Origin: CAWCDJ01 sp963836015
Lineage (GTDB): Bacteria; Acidobacteriota; Terriglobia; Bryobacterales; Bryobacteraceae
DNA: 64,000 nt
Assembly (NCBI GenBank): GCA_963836015.1
Contig: CAWIIF010000004.1
Location: 1,426,001 to 1,490,000 of the forward strand
Direction of reading: 5' to 3'
The notes below the pieces were generated by a model. The model made no database searches. It saw nothing but the letters and a program-made list of their open reading frames with translations, and was not told the DNA's origin. A program made the translations under genes and the position numbers. Below are positions 1-9,278 of this stretch, piece by piece (the first letter of the stretch is position 1; the number at the start of each line of letters is the position of its first letter).

Positions 1-73
1 GGGTCTCGTTACCTTGACTCTGCAACGGTTCCCGGTCAATTTATCAAGCAGCGGTTCGGACGCATAACCCGAT

Positions 74-1102
74 TCACTCCGGCTGAACGCAAATCGCAGC
101 GCCGTCGAAGGACACCACCGCGGTTTCGGTGCCACCTCCGTAGGCCGCACTTACGGTGATCGTCAGGTTCGATGTGATGCTCGTGGACGAGTTGGGAATT
201 GTGCCGCATTGCGGCACTTGGGGGAACGTGCCAGGGAGTCGTACGTTAATCTGATAAAGCCCGACCTGCCCTGGTGTCAACCCGACGAACCTTGGTTGGG
301 ACAGTTCGTTGCTTCCAGAAGGATCCACATACGATATGCTCGGCGTCGCATTAGGACGGAAGCTGTATTGCAGGTAGACTGCACGATCGACCGTGGCGGC
401 TGGCGAGGGGGACACGTCCCCAGATTGTACAGCCTGGTTCGGCAGCCCCAATCCCACGGCATAGATGATTAATGCTTCTCCTGGACGTGCCGGAACAATC
501 GAGGTCACTTGGCTGCCGTCGGCGTGCGCAACGATGGCAGGACACGGTGAAATAGTCGGACGCCGTCCGAACCAGGGAAAAAAGAACCGGTCGCATTCCG
601 TCAATATATGAATATGGTTCATCACGGCCGTAATACGAAAAGGAACCGTGTCTTTCCCGTTCTGGTGAACGACAAGCCAAGCCCGATCGACCGTTCCGGC
701 GAGGTCTGGATGGAACTGAGCCATTTCGTAAGGGATCTGTAGCGTGATCCCCGTCATTAGACAGTTAGGTCCAGTTTCGAACTCATACTGTCCGCAGTCG
801 TCCCATTGATCGATTCCGAGCAACGGTACTGCGAGATCTGCCGGGAGTGCGGCTGTCTGATGCAGCGTTACAGACACTCCGCCGAGGGTAAGTGGCAGCG
901 GCGGCTTTGCTGATCGTATATAGTCTGGTGTGATCTTTTCTAAACCGGAAGCGGTTATCGTTACAAGTTCTCCGGGAGCCGCTGGGGTGACCGGCAGAGC
1001 GTAACCTGAAGCGACTACTGCCGCTGTCTGGCCGAAGAGGGAAATGGTGCCGAGGGTGGACCAGAGCGCAATGCTTGGCAGCCTGGGACATATTAGATCC
1101 AT
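74..1102 (-). CDS. secreted protein with Solibacter-type C-terminal domain (TIGR03437-like)
   Basis: A 342-residue exported protein of unknown function. It begins with a hydrophobic leader (LPSIALWSTLGTISLFGQ). It has two related all-beta stretches: an early one (APGELVTITASGLE) and a late one (ARPGEALIIYAVGLG, then GLTPGQVGLYQINVRLP). The late one is the pattern of the TIGR03437 domain found in large numbers in Solibacter-like acidobacteria. I chose the ATG at 1102 because the open frame upstream runs through a permease-gene remnant and has no leader. It may be a surface or adhesive protein, but no catalytic residue is evident. The family placement is fairly sure; the function is unknown. 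Confidence 0.75.
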   Translation of the reverse strand: MDLICPRLPSIALWSTLGTISLFGQTAAVVASGYALPVTPAAPGELVTITASGLEKITPDYIRSAKPPLPLTLGGVSVTLHQTAALPADLAVPLLGIDQWDDCGQYEFETGPNCLMTGITLQIPYEMAQFHPDLAGTVDRAWLVVHQNGKDTVPFRITAVMNHIHILTECDRFFFPWFGRRPTISPCPAIVAHADGSQVTSIVPARPGEALIIYAVGLGLPNQAVQSGDVSPSPAATVDRAVYLQYSFRPNATPSISYVDPSGSNELSQPRFVGLTPGQVGLYQINVRLPGTFPQVPQCGTIPNSSTSITSNLTITVSAAYGGGTETAVVSFDGAAICVQPE

Positions 1103-1262
1103 GCGCTGACGGTAACACCATGAGCGCCAGAACGGAGGCGATTGCCGGAGGAGTGCAAGCTTCTCGAAAGTGGGGAAAAGTGCCAGCCCGTGCACGCCGC
1201 GGACCTTCGCCATTGCGATCGGCGGGCTAATGCTGATCCCCGCCGCCGCATGGGCCGCGGCG

Positions 1263-1306
1263 TTATTCGTGGCGAAGGGCAGCCATCGGGTCGAGTGACG
1301 CAGCGC
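1263..1306 (-). pseudogene. 3'-terminal remnant of an orphan permease gene
   Basis: On the minus strand this stretch encodes AASLDPMAALRHE and a stop, exactly the C-terminus of the permease at 3490-6114. 43 bp (1264-1306) are identical to 3491-3533. Upstream of the tag the frame no longer resembles a permease, so only the tail survives. It probably marks a deleted PadR-permease locus or a short recombination scar. The surrounding interval 1103-1399 holds no other gene I can support. Confidence 0.6.
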
Positions 1307-1399
1307 CGCCAAGGCGAAGGGCTTCGCCCGAAGTCCCACACTGAAGCACTCTCTTGCGACTGCGATCTCAGCGACGCCAGCTTCGGAATGGAACAACGG

Positions 1400-2320
1400 C
1401 TAGGGATGCGGATACCAGCGAAGGTGTATCGGCCCGAGTCCCCAGCCCTCAAATATGAGCGCGTTGCCGTCGGCGCCGACGAGGTGGCCGCCAGGAGCGG
1501 ATCCCACCGGCCGCCACGTGGAGGAAACCCGGTCGAGCGTGAGCAGGCTGTAGGTCACGCCATGACCCGACGGGTTCAGGTTCGCATGCTGAACGAAGAC
1601 GTGGCCGTCCGACGTAAGCGCCACCGTCAGTTCGTAAGCGAACGGGTCCAGCCTCCAGCGTCCGGTCAGGTTTCCATCCAGGTTGAGTTCCACCCACTCG
1701 GTCTTGCCACTGTCCATTCCCGAGTTGACCCAAAGCCCAACCCTGTCACCTGCGACAGTAATACAGTTCGACCTTTGCCAAGTCTGATCGCCCGGTGGGA
1801 GCCCGTGCGGAAACAGCGACTGCGGCAGATACGCACCGGCCTGTTGACCGCTGGGCAGAAACCGGCGAACGATCATGTAGCCGGAGTCGTCCCACGCCCC
1901 CGGATGGCCGGCGAGCGTTTGGTAGCCGAGGGTCCAGAGCGAATGGTCTTCACCGAACGAGAGGTGAGTCGGCCGGTAGCGGCCTGTCTGAATGCTTCGC
2001 GCCGGCGCTCCGGAAGGATCGAACAGATCGATCCCGCCCGCAGCTTCCGTCCGCCACGCGATGGCAAGAGCGCCGTCCGTATCGGCTGCAATCGCCTCCG
2101 CGGTTTTATCGGGCGTCAGGGAGTAGGCGGCCGGATATCCGTCCGGCTTGTAAATGGTTAGCGGGTTCTGGCGTCCGGCCCAGTAAATATAGCCTTTGTA
2201 ATAGGCCGGGATCAGCATCCCCGAGATTTCCGTTGCCTGCGAGGTCACCTCACGAATCGGGGCATTCGCTGCTCCGTAGAGGCAGGTGAAAGCCGCCAGA
2301 AGGGCAAACGATTTCAGCAC
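1400..2320 (-). CDS. secreted beta-propeller-like protein, function unknown
   Basis: A 306-residue protein with a clear signal peptide (MLKSFALLAAFTCLYGAANA). The mature part is rich in Trp, Gly and Asp and has repeated short strands such as EAIAADTDGALAIAW, HLSFGEDHSLWTLGY and LTSDGHVFVQHANL. That pattern suggests a six- or seven-bladed propeller of the 6-bladed/NHL kind seen in many acidobacterial exported proteins. No catalytic motif is visible. It may be a two-gene unit with the secreted protein downstream, but the roughly 300-bp gap makes that weak. The start is supported by the leader. Confidence 0.65.
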   Translation of the reverse strand: MLKSFALLAAFTCLYGAANAPIREVTSQATEISGMLIPAYYKGYIYWAGRQNPLTIYKPDGYPAAYSLTPDKTAEAIAADTDGALAIAWRTEAAGGIDLFDPSGAPARSIQTGRYRPTHLSFGEDHSLWTLGYQTLAGHPGAWDDSGYMIVRRFLPSGQQAGAYLPQSLFPHGLPPGDQTWQRSNCITVAGDRVGLWVNSGMDSGKTEWVELNLDGNLTGRWRLDPFAYELTVALTSDGHVFVQHANLNPSGHGVTYSLLTLDRVSSTWRPVGSAPGGHLVGADGNALIFEGWGLGPIHLRWYPHP

Positions 2321-2475
2321 AGATACCTCCTCGCACTACCACGCTTGACGCGGACCCGGCCCAATGCGTGCAATTCGATTCGACGATCAGGCAAGCGGCG
2401 AAACAGGCGATTGGCAAGTCCAGCTACTCGAATTTTAGCTAATAGGCCGCATTAGGCTTGTCTTGATTTCTTCAC

Positions 2476-2489
2476 TATAATCGAGGAAA
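2476..2489 (+). promoter_or_regulatory. -10 box placed for a leaderless transcript
   Basis: A perfect TATAAT lies at 2476-2481, only 7 nt before the ATG of the PadR gene at 2489. Transcription would therefore start at or next to the start codon. A GAGGAA sits directly against the ATG, too close to act as a normal ribosome binding site. No good -35 box is seen at 16-18 nt. Confidence 0.4.
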
Positions 2490-2824
2490 TGGCCCGACGA
2501 TTTTATCTCGGTGAGTTTGAGTTTCTGGTCCTGCTCGCGGTCATACGGCTCGACGAGGGCGCTTACGGCGTGCCGATATCGCGGGAGATCGAACACCAAA
2601 CGGGGCGAGCGGTTACATTCGGCACGGTCTACGCCACACTGGAGCGGCTTCAAAAAAAGGGTCTTGTTTCTTCGCATCTGGGTGATGCGACGCCCGAACG
2701 GGGTGGCAGAGCTAAGCGATATTTCGAGGTCACCCCAAGTGGCCTGCGGACAGTGAGGGAAACGAAGCAGACATTCGTCACGATGTGGCAAGGTCTTCGG
2801 CAACTTCAAGGAGGAATCGTATGA
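2489..2824 (+). CDS. PadR family transcriptional regulator
   Basis: A 111-residue winged-helix repressor. The N-terminal half has the PadR pattern LGEFEFLVLLAVIRLDEGAYG, then FGTVYATLERLQKKGLV and a GGRAKRYFEVTPSG wing. The C-terminal dimerisation helix is short. It overlaps the next gene by ATGA (2821-2824), so the two are co-translated. PadR proteins usually repress their own operon. Here that operon includes a small membrane protein with the same arrangement as the pair at 15267/15644. Confidence 0.88.
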   Translation: MARRFYLGEFEFLVLLAVIRLDEGAYGVPISREIEHQTGRAVTFGTVYATLERLQKKGLVSSHLGDATPERGGRAKRYFEVTPSGLRTVRETKQTFVTMWQGLRQLQGGIV

Positions 2825-3426
2825 GGACATCACACGCCATCGCCGTATGGCTGTTTGATCGGCTGGATCTCGATAGTGCCCTCGTCGGCGACTTGTTGGA
2901 GGAACGCGCACGAGGCCGCTCGGCATTATGGTATTGGAGACAGGTCGTAATCGCGATATGCCTGGCGATCTGGAGAGCCCTGCTCGATCACAAGTTGCTC
3001 GCGCTACGCGCAATCGCTACCGGCTGCGCCACCAATTACGCATTAATGTTTCTCTTGGAGAGGTTCTTGCCACACTTAGCCAGGCTTGGGCCGACCGCCT
3101 CCGCCAAGGCATGGATCGTCGGCCTGTCGCTCATCCTGCTCATACAATCGCTAACGGGTTGGGTTGTGGCTCGCACCCATCGCGCGCAAGCAGTTCCCAT
3201 GATCACTGCCTTCGCAATATGGTTATTAATGCTCGCGACCATCATGTTGGCGAAGGACGCCTATCTGAGAATGCTGCTCGTCGATGCTATTGACCAACCC
3301 GGGTTTCGACCCTACCTTGCACGATATTTCGTTGCCGTATCGATAGCGCTTTTCGCTGAGATCGCCGGCGTCTACATTGGAGGCACGATTGGCGCGCGTT
3401 CACCGAGCGACGTGCATCGGCGCTGA
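2821..3426 (+). CDS. small multi-pass membrane protein paired with PadR
   Basis: A 201-residue protein with an N-terminal cytoplasmic stretch, DSALVGDLLEERARGRS, followed by WYWRQVVIAICLAIW. That motif resembles the prefix segment found at the N-terminus of some acidobacterial orphan permeases ('permease prefix domain 2' by my recollection). Three or four hydrophobic segments follow, near residues 60-75, 98-117, 125-145 and 175-195. It lacks any MacB/FtsX permease part. The start is the ATG that overlaps the PadR stop. It may be a stand-alone relative of the prefix or a decayed permease; function unknown. Confidence 0.65.
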   Translation: MRTSHAIAVWLFDRLDLDSALVGDLLEERARGRSALWYWRQVVIAICLAIWRALLDHKLLALRAIATGCATNYALMFLLERFLPHLARLGPTASAKAWIVGLSLILLIQSLTGWVVARTHRAQAVPMITAFAIWLLMLATIMLAKDAYLRMLLVDAIDQPGFRPYLARYFVAVSIALFAEIAGVYIGGTIGARSPSDVHRR

Positions 3427-3489
3427 TAAAAGGTCGGCAGCGGCACACGCCGGATCGTCCACCAACCGGGTCTTCTCCTCGATGCCGCG

Positions 3490-6114
3490 CTATTCGTGGC
3501 GAAGGGCAGCCATCGGGTCGAGTGACGCAGCGCGGCGCGCCGGAATCGCGGCTGCCGCCACCGCCACCAGTGCCAGCAGCGCGATGGTGCCCGCCAGGAC
3601 GCGCGGATCGGCCGGCTGCAAGCCGAACACGAGCTTGGCGACGAGGCGTCCGAGGACGGAGGCGGCAAGTCCCCCGGCCGCTACACCTACCGCCGCAAGC
3701 AGCGCGACTTCGCGGAATACCAATCCGACGACGCCGATCCGCGTGGCTCCGAGCGCCATGCGAATGCCGATCTCGCTGGTGCGCCGCGCCACATCGTATG
3801 CCAGCAGGCCGTAAATCCCGACCGCCGCGAGGGCGATCGCCAGGACGCCGAACCCGAACGAGAGCGCCGCGGTGAGGCGATCGCGGTCGATGGTGCGGTT
3901 GAGCAGGGTGTCCGCCGAATCGATGCTATTGATGCGGAGTGCGGGGTCTTCCGCGCGAACGACCGACCGCACGTCCGCCGCGATTGCGGCGTTCGGGCGG
4001 CGTGTCCGCAGCAGGAACCGCGTAGTGAAAACCGACTGAAGGGTCTGCGACTGCGGCAGATAGAACACCCACTGCGGGCGCCGCCGCACGCTGGTCCGGA
4101 TGTCCGCCACCACCCCGACGACCTGCCAGGTTTGCTTGCCCTTGCCCGTCGCCATATTGAACGTGCGGCCGATCGGATTCGTCTCGGGGAAGAAGTGGCG
4201 GGCGAACGCCTGGCTGACGATGGCAACTGGCGCGGCGCCCGGGTCGTCGCGGTCTGAAACATCACGTCCGGCCAGCAGGTGCGCGCCGATGCCGGCGCAA
4301 TAACGCGGCCCCACGTGGTGGAAGATGGCGTGATGCTCGGGCCCCGCGACCCCGGGCAGGGCTTCGGACTCGACTCCCGTTTCCGAGTTACCGAACGAAT
4401 AGACGCCGTTCGACGAGTAGGTCACCGACTGCACATTGGGAAGGGCGGACAGGCGATCCTGGAGCCGGCGATTCAAGGCCGACATCGCGGCGCCCTCGTA
4501 GCCCGCCTCGGTGGAATCCACATCGATCTGCAGCAGGCCGCGCCGGTCGATTCCGGTATCGAAGGCGGTCAGGTTGCGCAGGCTGAAAGCGAACAGGAAC
4601 GCTCCCGCGACCAGGACTACGGAGAGCGCCAACTGCACGGAAGCGGTGGCGCGTCCGAGGGCGCGGTACCCGCGCGCCGCTCTCGCCGCCCGCGCGCCCT
4701 GCTGGAGACTCGCGGCCAGCGAGCCGCGTGTCGCGCGCACGGCCGGTACGACGCCGCAGATCAATGCCGCCACCACCGACACCGATACGACGAACAGCAG
4801 CACGCTGCCATCCATCCGCAGGTCGAGCAGTACGGGGTTGCCGTTAAGGGAGATGAGGGAGACCAGTCCGGCAGCGGCCGGACGGCATAGGGCAAGGCCC
4901 GCGACGGCGCCGCCGGCGGCGATTACCACCGACTCGGTGAGCAACTGGCGCACGATGCGCCAGCGCCCTGCGCCGATCGAGAGGCGGACGGAAAGCTCGC
5001 GCCGGCGCTCATCGGTGCGGGCGAACTGCAGCCCCATCACGTTGACGCAGGCGAGCAGCAGGGCGATCCCGACCATCGCGAAGATGACCCGCAGCGGCTC
5101 GGCAAAGCGGGATCTCAGCGAGGAGACGCCCTTGCCGGCGGGCTGCAGATCCATCTGCTCGGACTCGATCTGTTTGCGGACCCAGTCGGGCAGCCCCGGA
5201 CCGGCGCGCTCGATATCGATCCGCTGCGCCAGAGGAGAGAGCGCCGTAGACGCCTGGGATATATGAATGCCGGCCTTCAGCCGTCCAAAGAGCTCGAGGA
5301 AATTATCGTTGGGACTGTCGAGCCAGTTGCGGCCCGGGAAAACCGCGGGCTGCAGCGAGAGCGGGATCCAGACGTCAGCTCCTTCTCCCACACGCAGGCC
5401 GAAAAACTCCCGGGGTGCGACCCCGACGATGGTAAACGGTATCTTCTGAATGCGGATGCCGCGGTCAATCGCGTCGCGCGCGCCACCGTAGGCACGCTGC
5501 CAGTAGCGGTAGCTCAGTACCGCAGCGTGGGCCGGTGCGGCGCGGCGGTCATCGTCCGGCGAGAGGGTCCGCCCAAGAGCCGGCGGCACTCCCAATTCGG
5601 AGAAGTAGTTGCCCGAGACCAGGTCCACCTGGCCCGCTTCAGCGCCGCCGCCGGTATCGATGTCGCGGGTAAGAACTCCGCTCGTGGCGAGCACGCCTGT
5701 GAGCACTTCGCTCGAATTCTCCTGAAACCTCCGGAACGTGAAATGCGAGGAGCAGCACTCGCCGAGCTTTACGAGCCGCCCGGGGTTGCTCACGGGCAGG
5801 TCGCGCCAGAGGAGCGCATCGATCAGGCTGAAGATTGCGGCGTTGGCGCCGATGCCGAGCGCCAGGGAGAGCACCGCGACGGCCGTAAATCCGGGCTGGC
5901 GGCGCAGCACGCGGAAAGCATACTGGACATCGCGGCCGACGCTTTCGAGCCACGACCATCCCCAAGCGGCGCGGGCGTTCTCCGCGGCAAGCGTGAGGTT
6001 GCCGAGTTCGCGCCGGTCCACAAGAGCGGTAAGGGCGTCCATTTCCTCCTGCATGTCGCGCTCAGCGGCGCGGCGAAAGCCAGGCAAAAGGTACTTCCAC
6101 CGGTTGAAGCTCAT
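3490..6114 (-). CDS. acidobacterial orphan ABC-type permease (MacB/FtsX fold, duplicated)
   Basis: An 874-residue membrane protein made of two MacB-like halves. Each has an extracytoplasmic MacB_PCD domain and an FtsX permease domain. A prefix of about 70 residues precedes the first TM (FTAVAVLSLALGIGANAAIF). The first FtsX region is near residues 340-490, the second MacB_PCD near 510-700, and the last FtsX (ALAAVGIYGLLAYDVARRT) near 745-870. It ends in SLDPMAALRHE. No ATPase gene is adjacent, hence 'orphan'. It overlaps the PadR gene at 6111-6446 by ATGA and is probably repressed by it. The substrate is unknown. Confidence 0.88.
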   Translation of the reverse strand: MSFNRWKYLLPGFRRAAERDMQEEMDALTALVDRRELGNLTLAAENARAAWGWSWLESVGRDVQYAFRVLRRQPGFTAVAVLSLALGIGANAAIFSLIDALLWRDLPVSNPGRLVKLGECCSSHFTFRRFQENSSEVLTGVLATSGVLTRDIDTGGGAEAGQVDLVSGNYFSELGVPPALGRTLSPDDDRRAAPAHAAVLSYRYWQRAYGGARDAIDRGIRIQKIPFTIVGVAPREFFGLRVGEGADVWIPLSLQPAVFPGRNWLDSPNDNFLELFGRLKAGIHISQASTALSPLAQRIDIERAGPGLPDWVRKQIESEQMDLQPAGKGVSSLRSRFAEPLRVIFAMVGIALLLACVNVMGLQFARTDERRRELSVRLSIGAGRWRIVRQLLTESVVIAAGGAVAGLALCRPAAAGLVSLISLNGNPVLLDLRMDGSVLLFVVSVSVVAALICGVVPAVRATRGSLAASLQQGARAARAARGYRALGRATASVQLALSVVLVAGAFLFAFSLRNLTAFDTGIDRRGLLQIDVDSTEAGYEGAAMSALNRRLQDRLSALPNVQSVTYSSNGVYSFGNSETGVESEALPGVAGPEHHAIFHHVGPRYCAGIGAHLLAGRDVSDRDDPGAAPVAIVSQAFARHFFPETNPIGRTFNMATGKGKQTWQVVGVVADIRTSVRRRPQWVFYLPQSQTLQSVFTTRFLLRTRRPNAAIAADVRSVVRAEDPALRINSIDSADTLLNRTIDRDRLTAALSFGFGVLAIALAAVGIYGLLAYDVARRTSEIGIRMALGATRIGVVGLVFREVALLAAVGVAAGGLAASVLGRLVAKLVFGLQPADPRVLAGTIALLALVAVAAAAIPARRAASLDPMAALRHE

Positions 6115-6446
6115 GTCTCATTCGTTCCCGGTTCCGTTTCCATGACGCCGGCGACCGCCGCTACGAACTGCGACCAGCGGGACTGCTCCTCGGTGAGCTG
6201 CTTCTTCCCGGCCGGAGTGAGGCGGTAGAACTTAGCCCTGCGGTTGTGCTCCGAAGTTTCCCATTTGGAGGCGATCCAGCCTTTCAGCTCGAGCCGTTTG
6301 AGGGCCGGATAGAGGGAGCCGAACTCGATATCGAGGGTCTCCTTGGAGGTGTGGCGGATAGCCTTGGCGATCCCATATCCGTGCAGCGGCCCGAAGACGA
6401 GGGTGCGCAGGACGAGCATGTCGAGAGTTCCTTGCAGCAGGTCCAT
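6111..6446 (-). CDS. PadR family transcriptional regulator
   Basis: A 111-residue PadR protein beginning MDLLQGTLDMLVLRTL, with HGYGIAKAI, FGSLYPALKRLELKGWI and the wing RRAKFYRLTPAGKKQL. This is the standard acidobacterial form that sits in front of orphan permeases. It is the first gene of a two-gene operon, and its stop overlaps the permease start (ATGA). It probably represses the pair in response to an unknown ligand. Confidence 0.92.
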   Translation of the reverse strand: MDLLQGTLDMLVLRTLVFGPLHGYGIAKAIRHTSKETLDIEFGSLYPALKRLELKGWIASKWETSEHNRRAKFYRLTPAGKKQLTEEQSRWSQFVAAVAGVMETEPGTNET

Positions 6447-6458
6447 ATTGAGAACATC

Positions 6459-6490
6459 TATATATTGGCTCTCTTCACGTCGGCTGTCAA
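6459..6490 (-). promoter_or_regulatory. sigma-70-type promoter of the PadR-permease operon
   Basis: On the minus strand a perfect TTGACA (6485-6490) is followed 18 nt later by AATATA (6461-6466), or 20 nt later by TATATA (6459-6464). Transcription would start about 8 nt before the ATG at 6446, giving a very short leader. The A/T-rich segment between -10 and ATG would be a natural place for a PadR operator. Confidence 0.5.
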
Positions 6491-6545
6491 GAGCGCGAGG
6501 GACCGGGAGATCGGAATGCGACGCAAGGCCAGAGCGACCGGAGCA

Positions 6546-9278
6546 TCAGACCTCCCGAAGCGCTGTAAGCGGGTCCACGCGGGTGGCCCGCCGGGCGGGA
6601 AGATAGCACGCAACGAGAGCTACGCCAGTGAGAACGGCGGCGGCGGCCCCGATGCTGAGGGGATCGGTGCCGCTGACTCCGTAAAGCATGGGGCTGAGTA
6701 CGCGGCCGGTCGCGAGCGACGCGGCCAGGCCGATGCCGATCCCGACGAGCACCAGCGACATCCCGTGTCCGAGCATCAGGCGGAAGACGCTGATGCGCCT
6801 GGCGCCGAGGGCCATACGGAGGCCGATCTCGCGCTGCCGCCGGGTGGCCGTATAGGCGAGGATCCCGTACAGGCCGATGCTGGCGAGCCCCAGCGCGAGC
6901 AGGCCGAAAACGCTCAGCATGACGACGCCCATGCGCGCGGAGAACAGGCCGCCATCGATGATCTGCCGGCCGGTGCGCGGCATGGTGACGACGATCTGGG
7001 GGCCGGCGGCGTGAATTTCGCGCTCGACCGGTGTAATTTGCTGGAGCGGATCGCCTTTCGTGCGGATATAAAGCGACATGGTATCCGAGTAGTTCTGCTC
7101 GAACGGCACATAGACGCAGAACTGCGGGGGCTCACCCCACCCAGTATAGTTGGCGGTGCGCGCGACGCCCACGATCTTGCGGAAATGTGTTTCTCCGGGC
7201 AGTTGGATGCGGCGGCCCAGTGCTCCAGCGGGCCATAGCTCGCGGGCCATGCTCTCGTTGACGATGGCGACCGGCGTGGAGGTGTCGCGATCGAGTTCGG
7301 TGAAGTCCCGGCCGGCGCGTATGGTGACACCGGCCGTGTCGAAGTAGGAGGGGCCCACAGTGTTGACGATGGTACGGATGGTGTCGGTCTTCGAACGCTG
7401 CCGGCGGCCTTCGACCTGTAGTCCATTGACGGCGCGCGCCCATAGGGGCATGTTGGATGACCAGGCGGCGGAGACGATGCCCGGCATACGGGACACGCGG
7501 TCGCGGACTTCCTTATAAAAGGACCTGGTCTGCGCCCTGGTGTAGCCGGCTTGGCCGGCATTCGTGGAGAAGACGGCCAGGTGCGCGGTCTGGAAGCCGG
7601 GGTCCATTTCGTAAGCGCGGCCGATACTGCGCAGGAAGAGCGCCGCGGTCACGAGGAGGAGAAACGAAAACGCCACCTGGCCGACCAGCAAAGCATTGCT
7701 CAGGCTGATGCCGCTACGGTTTCGGCCCACGGTGCGGGCGGATTCCTTGAGCGCCTCAGCGAGATTGGCGCGGGAGGCACGCAGTGCCGGCGCGGTGCCG
7801 AAGAGGAAGCCGGTGGCGAGCGAAAGCAGGATAGCGTAGCCGAAGACCAGGCCATCGAACCTGGGAGTTGCGAAGTTGGCCGAGCCGGGAAGCGCGGCGA
7901 ACAGGAGGCGCAGTCCCGCGTACCCGACGAGGAGACCGGCGGCGCCGCCGAGCAGTCCCATAAGGACAGCCTCGGTGAGAAACTGGCGGACCAGACGGGC
8001 GCGGCTGGCGCCAATGGCCAGGCGGATGGCGATCTCCTGCCGGCGCGCGGCGGAACGGGCGAGAAGCAGGTTGGCGACATTCGAGCAGGCGATCAGGAGG
8101 ACGATGCCGACCACGACGAGGAGTGCCGCGCCGGCAAAGACAAACTGGCTGGACGTGCCGCCGCCGGCGTTGGCCAGGACCGCATCGCGGATGGGCCGGA
8201 CGGTCGCGGTATGGCCCTCATCCGTAGCCGGATATTCGCGGGCGAGCGAGGCGGCGATGGTCGCGATGTTGGCCTGCGCCTGTGCCTGCGTGATATGCGG
8301 GCGGTACCGCCCGACAGCGAGGAAGGCCGCCTGGCCGCGCTCACGGAGGGCGTTCCGCATCTGTGCGGGCCAAACGCGCCCGGCGGTGGCGGCGGGGAGC
8401 CAGAAGTCCGGACCGAAGATCGCATTCACGCCGATGAAGCCTCGGGGCGCCACGCCGACCACGGTGAAAACGACATCATTCAGCCGCACGGTCCGGCCCA
8501 CGATACCGGCCGCGCCGCCAAACCGGGTCTGCCAGGTGGCATAGTTGATGACGGCGACGGCAGGGCCGCCGGGGGCGTCTTCTTCCCGCAGGAAGAAACG
8601 GCCGGCCGAGGGCGCGAGGCCGAGGGTCTGGAAGTAATTGGCCGTGACGAGCTCGGCAAAAAGCACCTCTGAGGCGCCTTCTTCCTGGTGCGTCAGGACG
8701 CGCGGGGAGGAGTAGCCCGCAAGCGAATCGAAGACGGCATTTTGCGCCTGGTAATCCTCGAGGTCGGGATAGGAAATCGGGAAAGGAGTGCCGGTCTTGG
8801 AAGCATCGGTCTCGGCGCCCGCGATACCAGCGAGTTCGCCGGGGTTCCTGGCCGGGAGTGGGTTCAGGATGAGGGTATTGAGCACTGTAAACACGGTGGT
8901 GTTGGCGCCGATGCCAAGGGCGAGGGTGAGGACGACGAACGTCATGAAGATGGGGCTCTTCCGCATGCTGCGCAGGGCGTAGCGGAAGTCGCGCCAGAGC
9001 CCGTCCAGGAAGCCGCCGGAGCGGCCGTCGCCCGGAGGGACGGGGTCGTAGCGCGGCAGGCGGTGTTCGGAGCGGACCGTGTTGCGGAGCGGGTACGTGC
9101 CGTCGAGCTCGGCGGCGACCTCGCGGTAGGCATCTTCGGGAGCGGCGCCGGCCGCGGTCAGGTCGCGATAGCGGTCTTCGAGGTGCTGCGCAAGCTCCTC
9201 GGCGAGTTCGGATTCGGCCGGGGCGGTAAGGTTCAGAGCGGCCAGGCGAAGGCGGACGAGATTCTTCCAGTCAGGCAT
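6546..9278 (-). CDS. acidobacterial orphan ABC-type permease (MacB/FtsX fold, duplicated)
   Basis: A 910-residue paralogue of the permease at 3490-6114. The first 90 residues are a soluble helical prefix (ESELAEELAQHLEDRYRDL), the 'permease prefix domain 1' pattern. Then come TM1 (FVVLTLALGIGANTTVF), MacB_PCD, an FtsX core (NLLLARSAARRQEIAIRLAI), a second TM/MacB_PCD half and a last FtsX core ending VDPLTALREV. It overlaps its PadR gene by 8 nt. No ATPase is linked. A role in lipid or peptide handling or mechanotransmission is possible, but the sequence gives no substrate. Confidence 0.9.
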   Translation of the reverse strand: MPDWKNLVRLRLAALNLTAPAESELAEELAQHLEDRYRDLTAAGAAPEDAYREVAAELDGTYPLRNTVRSEHRLPRYDPVPPGDGRSGGFLDGLWRDFRYALRSMRKSPIFMTFVVLTLALGIGANTTVFTVLNTLILNPLPARNPGELAGIAGAETDASKTGTPFPISYPDLEDYQAQNAVFDSLAGYSSPRVLTHQEEGASEVLFAELVTANYFQTLGLAPSAGRFFLREEDAPGGPAVAVINYATWQTRFGGAAGIVGRTVRLNDVVFTVVGVAPRGFIGVNAIFGPDFWLPAATAGRVWPAQMRNALRERGQAAFLAVGRYRPHITQAQAQANIATIAASLAREYPATDEGHTATVRPIRDAVLANAGGGTSSQFVFAGAALLVVVGIVLLIACSNVANLLLARSAARRQEIAIRLAIGASRARLVRQFLTEAVLMGLLGGAAGLLVGYAGLRLLFAALPGSANFATPRFDGLVFGYAILLSLATGFLFGTAPALRASRANLAEALKESARTVGRNRSGISLSNALLVGQVAFSFLLLVTAALFLRSIGRAYEMDPGFQTAHLAVFSTNAGQAGYTRAQTRSFYKEVRDRVSRMPGIVSAAWSSNMPLWARAVNGLQVEGRRQRSKTDTIRTIVNTVGPSYFDTAGVTIRAGRDFTELDRDTSTPVAIVNESMARELWPAGALGRRIQLPGETHFRKIVGVARTANYTGWGEPPQFCVYVPFEQNYSDTMSLYIRTKGDPLQQITPVEREIHAAGPQIVVTMPRTGRQIIDGGLFSARMGVVMLSVFGLLALGLASIGLYGILAYTATRRQREIGLRMALGARRISVFRLMLGHGMSLVLVGIGIGLAASLATGRVLSPMLYGVSGTDPLSIGAAAAVLTGVALVACYLPARRATRVDPLTALREV

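Noticed and set aside
1103..1396. N-terminal extension of the first secreted protein to 1396
   Set aside because: The extra codons cross a permease-tail remnant in another frame, and the signal peptide begins at 1102.
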